Assembly: GCA_947493695.1 (NCBI GenBank)
Contig: CANLSF010000001.1
Location: forward strand, 186,001 to 250,000
DNA: 64,000 nt
Reading direction: 5' to 3'
Source of the DNA: an uncultured Kiloniellaceae bacterium
Lineage (GTDB): Bacteria > Pseudomonadota > Alphaproteobacteria > Kiloniellales > Kiloniellaceae
Part shown: piece by piece, positions 20,661 to 27,880 of the stretch
Numbering within the stretch: the first letter of the stretch is position 1
How the letters are laid out: every line of letters begins with the position of its first letter
Made by a program: the position numbers and the translations under genes
The notes under the pieces: model-generated
Told to the model about the DNA's origin: nothing
What the model saw: only the letters and a program-made list of their open reading frames with translations
The model's database searches: none

Positions 20661-22100
20661 TTAAGCCGTCGCCTGATACCCGCTGACGGCCTTGACTTCC
20701 AGGAAATCCTCGAGACCGTAGGTACCGCCTTCACGACCATTGCCTGATTGCTTATAACCACCGAAGGGGCTGCCGGCAGGACGCTGCGCACCGTTGATCT
20801 GGACCATACCGGCGCGAAGTCGACGGGCTACGCGGTTCGCCCGCTCCGGATTTCCACTCTGCACGTAAGCCGCCAAACCATACGGCGTGTCATTGGCCAT
20901 CTCGACCGCTTCTTCTTCGGTATCGAAGGGGATCATGCAAAGGACCGGCCCGAAGACTTCTTCACGGGCGATAGTCATCTGGTTATTCACATCCGCAAAG
21001 ATTGTCGGACGCACGTAGTAACCCCGGTTCAAACCTTCCGGACGCCCGGTTCCACCGATGACGACACGCGCACCTTCGCCGATAGCCGTCTCAATCAGGC
21101 CCTGAACCTTGTCGAACTGCATCGAACTGACCAGCGGGCCGATATGACGGCCTTCCTCGGCGGGGTCACCGACCTGGACCTTCTGTCCCACCTCGGCGGC
21201 AATCTCTACGGCATTATCGTAGACATCACGCTGCACCAGCATACGTGTCGGTGCGTTGCAGGACTGGCCGGTATTGTTGAAGCAATGCAGAACACCGGTC
21301 TTTACGGCCTTGGCGAGATCCGCATCGTCGAACACGATGTTGGGCGATTTGCCGCCCAGTTCCAGCGTCACCCGCTTGACCGTATCCGCAGCCGCCTTGG
21401 TAACGGCGGTGCCGGCTCGGGTGGAGCCGGTAAAGGACATCATATCGATACCCGGATGGCGCGACATCGCCTCACCAACCACGGCCCCCTCACCGTTCAC
21501 CAGATTGAAGACACCGGCAGGGAAACCGGCTTCATCGACCATTTCCGCGAAGAGAATTGCGGACATCGGCGCAATCTCGCTCGGCTTCAGGATCACGGTA
21601 CAGCCAACCGCCAGCGCAGGCGCAACCTTAAGCGCGATCTGGTTCATGGGCCAGTTCCAGGGCGTGATCAGGCCGCAGACACCGATTGCCTCCTGCACAA
21701 TCCGCTCGCCGGAATCGTTGAAATCGCGCTCGAACTCGAAGCCCTTGAGCGCCTCGATGAAAGCGGCCAGGTGCCCGGCGCCAGCCGCGGCCTGGCTGTG
21801 GTTCGCCATGGAGATCGGCGCGCCCATTTCCTGGGAAATAGCCAAAGCCATTTCACCGGCACGGCGCTTGTAGACCTCCAGGAGCTTCTCAAGCAGAGCC
21901 ACGCGTTCTTCGCGGTTGGTCACGCTATAGGTCTCAAAGGCCTTTCGCGCGGCGGTAACCGCACGGTCGATGTCGGCTTCGGAGCCAAGAGAGATCGTGG
22001 CGTAGGCGGTTTCATTCGCCGGATTGATCACCTCGAAACCCTTCGCAACCGCAGGCGCGGTCCACTTTCCATCGATGTAAAAGTCGGTTTTATTCAGCAT
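20661..22100 (-). CDS. NAD(P)-dependent aldehyde dehydrogenase
   Basis: 479 residues, the normal length. Catalytic Glu lies in VTLELGGKSPNIVF and catalytic Cys in FNNTGQSCNAPTRM; PWNWPMNQIALKVAPALAVGCTVILKPSE is the cofactor site. It oxidises an aldehyde to the acid; the substrate is not readable, though the group with this C-terminal KQSGNGREGGTYGLEDFLEVK ending is usually annotated as a broad-range enzyme. It is a single gene with its own terminator, downstream of the LuxR-type regulator on the same strand with a 183-base gap. Confidence 0.88.
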   Translation of the reverse strand: MLNKTDFYIDGKWTAPAVAKGFEVINPANETAYATISLGSEADIDRAVTAARKAFETYSVTNREERVALLEKLLEVYKRRAGEMALAISQEMGAPISMANHSQAAAGAGHLAAFIEALKGFEFERDFNDSGERIVQEAIGVCGLITPWNWPMNQIALKVAPALAVGCTVILKPSEIAPMSAILFAEMVDEAGFPAGVFNLVNGEGAVVGEAMSRHPGIDMMSFTGSTRAGTAVTKAAADTVKRVTLELGGKSPNIVFDDADLAKAVKTGVLHCFNNTGQSCNAPTRMLVQRDVYDNAVEIAAEVGQKVQVGDPAEEGRHIGPLVSSMQFDKVQGLIETAIGEGARVVIGGTGRPEGLNRGYYVRPTIFADVNNQMTIAREEVFGPVLCMIPFDTEEEAVEMANDTPYGLAAYVQSGNPERANRVARRLRAGMVQINGAQRPAGSPFGGYKQSGNGREGGTYGLEDFLEVKAVSGYQATA

Positions 22101-22283
22101 GATTTCCTAAACTCCCAAGCCGGCCACAGCCGCGATATGCAGAGGCCTTTCAACGGCCCCGATTTCTGACGTCATCTTCGCCAATCTGACGCTCCGCGCA
22201 AGATGTATTCCTGTCCCGATTTCCAGCTTCGGGATACCAAAAATACTCTCAAGACATCTTACATAGAAACACTCAGGCCGCAG

Positions 22284-22964
22284 TCAATCGTCCTTCGCGC
22301 CGTCGGCGCTCAGATCAGGAAATTGCTGAGACTGCCCGACAATCGAGGAATAGTAGAAGGCAATCGCCTGCGCCCGGTTATTGACCGAGAGTTTCTCGAA
22401 GAGATTACGCAGATGAAATTTTACAGTATTGATCGAAATATCGAAATCGTGTGCCAGCTGTTTGTTGGTACAGCCTTGAGACAACGCTGTCAGAAGTGTG
22501 CGTTCGCGCTCGGTCAGACTGTACATCGGGTCCTGGCGCAGCTCTCGCACGTCGAGAAAGGGAAACACCATCTGACCGTTCGCCACATCAGCGGCGATAT
22601 CCAGCAGGTTCTCGGGAGACTCACTGCGAGCGCAAAACCCGGCGGCCCCGGCCGCCATGGCCCGACGCGGCACCTCACGACCTTCCCCGTGGGAGTAAAC
22701 GATGATCCGTGGCGCCGAAACCTGCGCGCGGAGGATTTCGATCAGTTTTTCACCCCCCAGCATCGGCAGAGTCCAGTCGATGACCCCGACCACAACCGGA
22801 ACCCGCAAAACCGCCTCCAGGAAACCTTCCGCCGAACTGGCAGTCGCAACCAGGCTGAAACGGGCATCCCGGTCGAAAAACTCGGACAAGGCGGACAGCA
22901 TTATGGAGTTGCTGTCAGCCAGAGCGATCTCAATCGGTGCAGCCGTTTTTTTAGCGGACTCCAT
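22284..22964 (-). CDS. LuxR/NarL-type response regulator with atypical receiver, divergent from the serine-cycle cluster
   Basis: 226 residues: a receiver-like domain (residues 11-130) and a LuxR helix-turn-helix (150-205, LTERERTLLTALSQGCTNKQLAHDFDI then NTVKFHLRNLFEKLSV). The phospho-acceptor position is kept as Asp63 (VIDWTLP), but only one of the two acidic residues at the end of strand 1 is present (LADSNS) and the conserved Lys is Arg113 (GFCARS). It may therefore work without classical phosphorylation. No histidine kinase is adjacent. It is transcribed away from sga, with a pair of direct-repeat dyads between them, so it is the best candidate regulator of the serine-cycle operon. The ten-residue upstream extension is less likely. 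Confidence 0.82.
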   Translation of the reverse strand: MESAKKTAAPIEIALADSNSIMLSALSEFFDRDARFSLVATASSAEGFLEAVLRVPVVVGVIDWTLPMLGGEKLIEILRAQVSAPRIIVYSHGEGREVPRRAMAAGAAGFCARSESPENLLDIAADVANGQMVFPFLDVRELRQDPMYSLTERERTLLTALSQGCTNKQLAHDFDISINTVKFHLRNLFEKLSVNNRAQAIAFYYSSIVGQSQQFPDLSADGAKDD

Positions 22965-22990
22965 GGATTTCTCCTCAGATTCTAAGAAAA

Positions 22991-23008
22991 CCACCTGAAT
23001 GGGTAGGT
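22991..23008. promoter_or_regulatory. Putative operator, copy 1 (serine-cycle divergent promoter)
   Basis: CCACCTGAATGGGTAGGT, matching copy 2 at 23035 in 15 of 18 positions, with inverted outer ends ACCT/AGGT. It lies 27 bases before the LuxR-type gene start, so it may mediate autoregulation. Confidence 0.6.
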
Positions 23009-23034
23009 ACAGTACAAGATAAATCCGCTTTTTA

Positions 23035-23052
23035 CCACTTAATTGGGTAGGT
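23035..23052. promoter_or_regulatory. Putative operator, copy 2 (serine-cycle divergent promoter)
   Basis: CCACTTAATTGGGTAGGT, 44 bases from copy 1, close to four helical turns, so two bound dimers would lie on the same face of the DNA. The AT-rich stretch TTTTTGCCTATTCTAATAGA follows immediately and could hold the -10 region for sga. Confidence 0.6.
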
Positions 23053-23273
23053 TTTTGCCTATTCTAATAGACACTCAAAAGCAGGAGTTATGGGTGTTGT
23101 GTGATGGATCAATCAGCGGTGTTATGGCGGGAACGGCGCACAAGCATTTGTTTCGGGTCATCGGGTTGTAACCAGAACTGCCACCCAACCGCTTCGAATC
23201 AAACAAAGGTCTCAAAAGAAGAGGCGTTTGAAAAGAAGCAGCCCAACAAAAAATACGAGGGAGGAGTTGAAGC

Positions 23274-24482
23274 ATGCAAGGTACGAGAGGCTTGTTTGTC
23301 CCGGGACCGACCAATGTTCCCGAGCAGGTTCGCAAAGCAATCGACGTTCCGATGGAAGACCACCGAGCCCCCGATCTTCCGGCCTTCACACTCCCGCTCT
23401 TCGCCGACCTGAAGAAGATTTTCAAGACCGAAACCGGCCGGGTGTTTTTATTCCCTGCATCCGGCACCGGGGGCTGGGAGGCGGCGATCACCAACACGCT
23501 GAAACCCGGCGACAAGGTACTCGCCTCCCGCTTCGGTCAGTTTTCACATCTCTGGATCGACCTCTGCCAACGCCATAACCTGGACGTTGAAATCGTCGAC
23601 GTCGAGTGGGGCGAGGGTGTTCCACTCGATATCTACGCAAACAGACTCAAGGCGGATAAAGACCACGCTATCAAAGCCGTTCTGGTCACACAGAATGAGA
23701 CTGCAACCGGCGTCCAGAGCGACGTTGCGGGTGTCCGTCAGGCCCTTGATGACGCAGGCCATCCGGCCATGCTTTACGTCGATGGGGTCAGTTCCATTGC
23801 CTCAGTCGATTTCCGCATGGACGAGTGGGGGGTCGATCTTGCGGTCTCGGGATCGCAGAAGGGGTTCATGCTGCCCGCCGGTCTCGCGATTATGTGCGCC
23901 AGTGAAAAAGCGCTGGAAGCTTCGAAAACCGCAGGCCTCGCGCGCTGCTACTTCGACTTCAAGGACATGATCCAGACCAACGACCTGGGCTACTTTCCCT
24001 ACACGCCACCCATGACCCTTATCCGTGGCCTGAGGTGCTCCGTCGACCGTTTGCTGGACGAGGGCCTGGAAAACGTATTCGCACGCCATCACTATCTGGC
24101 GGAAGGCGTCCGCAAGGCCGCCGAAGCCTGGAGCCTTCGGCTCTGCGCCAAAGAACCGAAGTGGTATTCCGACACGGTCAGCGCCATCTGCCTGCCGGAC
24201 GGGTACGATTCCGGCGAACTGCTGACCCGAGCCTATCACCGCTACGGCATTTCCCTGGGTGGCGGTCTCTCCAAGGTCGCTGGCCGGGTGTTCCGCGTTG
24301 GCCACCTGGGCGACGTGAACGAAATCATGCTTCTTTCCGCCCTCGCCGGCACGGAGATGGCCCTGCGCGATCTCGGTGTGCCGATTGTCGCCGGAAGCGG
24401 TGTCGCTGCGGCGCAGGAGTACTATCGGACCGCCGCCAACGGCTATAGCGATATCCTTATCACGCGGGCTGCCGCCGAATAA
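23274..24482 (+). CDS. sga: Serine--glyoxylate aminotransferase
   Basis: 402 residues of the class V aminotransferase family, typical of SgaA. The start LFVPGPTNVPEQVRKAIDVPMEDHR, the PLP lysine Lys196 in VSGSQKGFMLPAG and GGGLSKVAGRVFRVGHLGDVNE near the end are diagnostic. In the serine cycle it converts serine and glyoxylate into hydroxypyruvate and glycine. GGGAGGAG is a strong ribosome site 7 bases before the ATG. First gene of the cluster with mtkA 57 bases after it. The 5' leader from the operator pair is about 220 bases and shows no obvious gene. Confidence 0.93.
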   Translation: MQGTRGLFVPGPTNVPEQVRKAIDVPMEDHRAPDLPAFTLPLFADLKKIFKTETGRVFLFPASGTGGWEAAITNTLKPGDKVLASRFGQFSHLWIDLCQRHNLDVEIVDVEWGEGVPLDIYANRLKADKDHAIKAVLVTQNETATGVQSDVAGVRQALDDAGHPAMLYVDGVSSIASVDFRMDEWGVDLAVSGSQKGFMLPAGLAIMCASEKALEASKTAGLARCYFDFKDMIQTNDLGYFPYTPPMTLIRGLRCSVDRLLDEGLENVFARHHYLAEGVRKAAEAWSLRLCAKEPKWYSDTVSAICLPDGYDSGELLTRAYHRYGISLGGGLSKVAGRVFRVGHLGDVNEIMLLSALAGTEMALRDLGVPIVAGSGVAAAQEYYRTAANGYSDILITRAAAE

Positions 24483-24539
24483 AACGGCAGAAAAAACGGC
24501 GCGATTTGCGGAATCAGATATCGAAGCGGGGTTAAGTCC

Positions 24540-25739
24540 ATGGACATTCACGAGTATCAAGCCAAAGAAATTCTGAGCGGTTTCGGCGTCCCCGTGCCGC
24601 GCGGAGGACTCGCCTACAGTCCGGAACAGGCAGCTTACAGAGCGCGGGAGATCGGTGGCGACACATGGATTGTCAAGGCACAGGTCCACACCGGCGGACG
24701 CGGCAAGGCCGGCGGCGTCAAGGTCTGCGAGGACGAACACGAGGTCTACGATGCCGCCGATGAACTCTTCGGCAAAAGACTGGTCACCCATCAGACCGGC
24801 CCGAAGGGCAAGGTTGTCTACCGGGTCTACGTCGAAGGAGCAGCCGCCATCGAGCGGGAAATCTATCTGGGTTTCGTGCTGGACCGAAAAAGCGAGCGTG
24901 TCATGGTGGTTGCCTCGGCGGCTGGCGGCATGGAGATTGAGGAGATTTCCGCCACCAAACCCGAGAGCATCATTCGGTCCGTCATCGAGCCTGCCGTCGG
25001 CATTCAGGATTTCCAGGTGCGCGAGATCGCCTTTGCGCTGGGCCTCAAACCCACCCAGATACAACAGGCCGTCAATACCATCAAAGGCTGCTACCGCGCC
25101 TTTCGGGAACTCGACGCAACCATGGTGGAGATCAATCCTCTCGTGGTCACAAGCGACGGCGCAATCGTTGCACTCGACGCCAAGATGACCTTCGACGACA
25201 ACGCCCTGTTCCGTCACCCCAGCGTTTCCGAGCTGCGGGATAAGTCACAGGAAGATCCGCGGGAATCCCAGGCGGCGGACCGCGGCCTGAGCTACGTGGG
25301 ACTTGAGGGAAAAATCGGCTGCATCGTCAACGGCGCCGGTCTCGCCATGGCCACCATGGATATGATCGAACTGGCCGGCGGCAAGCCTGCGAACTTTCTG
25401 GACATCGGCGGGGGCGCCTCGCCCGAACGGGTCGCCAAGGCCTTTCGACTGGTCATGTCGGACGGCGACGTGGAAGCAATCCTGGTCAATATCTTCGCCG
25501 GCATCAATCGCTGCGACTGGGTCGCCGAGGGGATCATCCAGGCGCTTGAGGCCAATCCGGTGAACGTGCCGGTGATTGTCCGCCTTGCGGGCACCAACGT
25601 CGAGGAAGGCCGCAAGATCCTCTCCAAGAGTGGCCTGCCGATCATCCGCGCGGCGACCCTCAAGGAAGCTGCGGAACGGGCGGTCTCCGCGTGGCAGAAC
25701 GACATCAAACACAACGTCAAGATGGTGGCATCGTCATGA
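24540..25739 (+). CDS. mtkA: Malate--CoA ligase beta subunit (malate thiokinase large subunit)
   Basis: 399 residues of the succinyl/malate-CoA ligase beta family with an ATP-grasp start [23 protein letters not shown] and the C-terminal [19 protein letters not shown] and [16 protein letters not shown]. By sequence alone it could be sucC; placement between sga and hprA next to ppc and glyA makes malate thiokinase much more likely. With mtkB it makes malyl-CoA from malate, CoA and ATP. Its stop overlaps the mtkB start by four bases. Confidence 0.88.
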   Translation: MDIHEYQAKEILSGFGVPVPRGGLAYSPEQAAYRAREIGGDTWIVKAQVHTGGRGKAGGVKVCEDEHEVYDAADELFGKRLVTHQTGPKGKVVYRVYVEGAAAIEREIYLGFVLDRKSERVMVVASAAGGMEIEEISATKPESIIRSVIEPAVGIQDFQVREIAFALGLKPTQIQQAVNTIKGCYRAFRELDATMVEINPLVVTSDGAIVALDAKMTFDDNALFRHPSVSELRDKSQEDPRESQAADRGLSYVGLEGKIGCIVNGAGLAMATMDMIELAGGKPANFLDIGGGASPERVAKAFRLVMSDGDVEAILVNIFAGINRCDWVAEGIIQALEANPVNVPVIVRLAGTNVEEGRKILSKSGLPIIRAATLKEAAERAVSAWQNDIKHNVKMVASS

Positions 25740-26626
25740 GCATTCTGATTGATCGCGCAACACCGGTTCTGATCCAGGGCATCACCGGAAAGATCGGTAA
25801 GTTCCATGCAAAGGAAATGATCGATTACGGCACGCATGTGGTCGGTGGAGTGGTCCCGGGCCGGGGCGGCGAAACTGTACATGGCCTTCCGGTGTTCGAT
25901 ACGATGAAAGAAGCCGTGAAGCAGACCGGGGCGAGCGTCAGCGCAATCTTCGTGCCACCGCCCTTCGCGGCTGACTCCATCATGGAAGCCGCCGATTCCG
26001 GGATCACCTTCTGCGCCGCAATTACCGACGGAATCCCCGCCCAGGATATGATCCGGGTCAAACGCTATATGCGCCGGTACCGCCAGGAAAACCGCATGCG
26101 CCTGATAGGGCCGAACTGCGCAGGCATCATCAGCCCGGGCAAAGCGCTGATGGGCATCATGCCTGGTCATATCTATCAGGCCGGAAGCATCGGTGTCGTT
26201 GGACGTTCCGGTACATTGGGTTACGAGGCCGCCTCGCAAATGAAAGAACTGGGCATCGGTGTCTCGACGTCTGTCGGCATCGGCGGCGACCCCATCAACG
26301 GTTCCTCTTTCAAGGACATCCTGACCCTCTTCGAAGAGGACCCGGAAACCAGCGCCATCGTGATGATCGGCGAGATCGGTGGGCCGCAGGAAGCTGAAGC
26401 TGCCGAGTTTATCCGCGATCACATGACAAAACCGGTCGTCGCCTATGTCGCAGGCCTGAGTGCCCCCAAGGGACGCACGATGGGTCACGCAGGGGCGATC
26501 ATCTCGGCCTTCGGCGAGAGTGCGAGCGAAAAGGTCGAGATCCTGCGGGATGTCGGCGTCACCATCGCTCCCAACCCCTCGCAGATCGGATCCACAATCG
26601 CAGAAGTCATCGCGAAAGCAGCCTAG
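25736..26626 (+). CDS. mtkB: Malate--CoA ligase alpha subunit (malate thiokinase small subunit)
   Basis: 296 residues of the succinyl/malate-CoA ligase alpha family. The CoA-binding Rossmann start [28 protein letters not shown] is present and the phosphorylated histidine lies in [20 protein letters not shown] 25736 overlaps the mtkA stop; the frame extends upstream inside mtkA without meaning. The stop codon TAG is also the first three bases of a 272-bp foldback element, so the natural end of the gene may have been altered or supplied by that insertion. Confidence 0.88.
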   Translation: MSILIDRATPVLIQGITGKIGKFHAKEMIDYGTHVVGGVVPGRGGETVHGLPVFDTMKEAVKQTGASVSAIFVPPPFAADSIMEAADSGITFCAAITDGIPAQDMIRVKRYMRRYRQENRMRLIGPNCAGIISPGKALMGIMPGHIYQAGSIGVVGRSGTLGYEAASQMKELGIGVSTSVGIGGDPINGSSFKDILTLFEEDPETSAIVMIGEIGGPQEAEAAEFIRDHMTKPVVAYVAGLSAPKGRTMGHAGAIISAFGESASEKVEILRDVGVTIAPNPSQIGSTIAEVIAKAA

Positions 26627-26895
26627 GTTGAGGACTTGTAAATTATGATGGCCTTGATCGTGTTTTGAGGGTTTTTAGCCAGGCGAGGGCTCAAAGGCGG
26701 GCCCGTAGGCCCGGTGATAGACCTCAACGCACCAAAAAACTTTCAAAACACGACCTCAGAAGGCGACAAGATTATGAGTTCTGAACATCGTCGCGTCGTC
26801 AGTCTCGATGCTTCGGCATCGCTCCATTCCTAACTCCTTGTCAGAAAACATAATTTTATCGTCAAGACCGTCATAATTTACAAATCCTCAACCTA
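26624..26895. mobile_element. 272-bp foldback/MITE-like element with 34-bp terminal inverted repeats
   Basis: The left end starting TAGGTTGAGGACTTGTAAAT (26624-26657) is complementary to the right end (26862-26895) at 31 of 34 positions. Inside lie a second inverted pair, 26658-26676 with 26735-26753 (17 of 19), and a perfect CGATGC-TTCG-GCATCG tetraloop hairpin at 26806-26821. There is no open reading frame of note. The ends are TA...TA, as after insertion of an IS630/mariner-like non-autonomous element into a TA site. It fills the whole gap between mtkB and hprA and would fold strongly in the mRNA. No second copy was seen in the window, so mobility is inference. Confidence 0.7.
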
Positions 26896-26908
26896 AGGGA
26901 AGCGCATC

Positions 26909-27880
26909 ATGATCAAGCCGAAAGTTGTCATCACCCGACGTTGGCCGAAAGCGGTCGAGGCTGCGCTGGTCGAAGATTTTGACGTCACCTTCAACAGGCA
27001 GGACCGCGCATTGACATCCGACGAATTGAAGGACGCGGTCCACTGCGCCGATGCCATCCTGCCGACAGTGACCGATCGTATCGACGCGCGCGTGCTCGAC
27101 GATGCAAATCCACGCACTAAGATCCTGGCGAACTACGGTGTCGGCTACAGCCATATCGATATCGACAGCGCCAAGACCCACGGCATCGCCGTCACCAATA
27201 CCCCAGATGTTCTGAGCGAATGCACCGCTGATCTGGCTCTGACGCTGATGCTCATGGCGGCCCGGCGCGCCAGTGAAGGGGAGCGCGAAGTCAAAACAGG
27301 TGCATGGTCCGGTTGGCGCCCGACACATCTTCTGGGCTCGAAAGTTTCCGGCAAGACATTGGGCATTATCGGATTTGGGCGTATCGGACAGGAAGTCGCA
27401 AAGCGGGCCCATCACGGCTTTGGCATGCGGGTTTTGGCCTTCAACCGCTCGCCAATCTCGCAGGATGTTCTGGCAAAAACCGGAGCGGAAAGCGTTGGCT
27501 CAATCGATGAACTCCTGCCTCGCGCCGACTTTGTCTCGCTCCATTGCCCCGGTGGTACCGCCAACAAACACCTGATCGACTGCCGCCGCCTCGGCCTGAT
27601 GAAGGAGTCCGCCTTTCTGATCAACACCGCACGCGGCGAAGTTGTCGATGAGCGCGCGCTGGTCCAGGCGCTCACCTTTGAAACCATCGCAGGTGCCGGA
27701 CTGGACGTCTTTAACGGCGAGCCCAATGTGCTGCCGGAACTGCGCGGCTGCGAGAACGCGGTGCTCCTGCCTCACCTTGGGAGCGCGACACTTGAGACCC
27801 GCGAAGCCATGGGCTTTCGCGTCGTACAGAACCTGAAGGACTTCTTCGAGGGCCGCGCGCCCCGCGATCTCGTGGCGTAA
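26909..27880 (+). CDS. hprA: Hydroxypyruvate reductase / D-glycerate dehydrogenase (D-2-hydroxyacid dehydrogenase family)
   Basis: 323 residues. The nucleotide-binding GKTLGIIGFGRIGQEVAKRA, the catalytic Arg in NTARGEVVDERAL, Glu in LDVFNGEPNV and His in LLPHLGSATLETREAM are all present. In the serine cycle it reduces hydroxypyruvate to glycerate. AAGGGAAG precedes the ATG just after the foldback element ends. Its TAA stop overlaps the ATG of ppc (TAATG), so the two are coupled. Glyoxylate reductase activity is an alternative or additional role. Confidence 0.9.
   Translation: MIKPKVVITRRWPKAVEAALVEDFDVTFNRQDRALTSDELKDAVHCADAILPTVTDRIDARVLDDANPRTKILANYGVGYSHIDIDSAKTHGIAVTNTPDVLSECTADLALTLMLMAARRASEGEREVKTGAWSGWRPTHLLGSKVSGKTLGIIGFGRIGQEVAKRAHHGFGMRVLAFNRSPISQDVLAKTGAESVGSIDELLPRADFVSLHCPGGTANKHLIDCRRLGLMKESAFLINTARGEVVDERALVQALTFETIAGAGLDVFNGEPNVLPELRGCENAVLLPHLGSATLETREAMGFRVVQNLKDFFEGRAPRDLVA

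Noticed and set aside
20748-22169. 473-residue plus-strand frame opposite the aldehyde dehydrogenase
   Set aside because: The minus-strand product is a full aldehyde dehydrogenase with both catalytic residues; the antisense frame has no ribosome site and no family resemblance.
23802-25217. 471-residue minus-strand frame opposite sga and mtkA
   Set aside because: Spans two real genes and their gap; composition is typical of antisense reading of GC-rich genes.
25292-26488. 398-residue minus-strand frame opposite mtkA/mtkB
   Set aside because: Same reason; mtkB motifs on the plus strand are complete and overlapping with mtkA as expected.
24540-26626. Succinyl-CoA synthetase (sucCD) of the TCA cycle
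   Set aside because: The genes are flanked by sga, hprA, ppc and glyA and not by mdh or sucAB, so malate thiokinase fits better.
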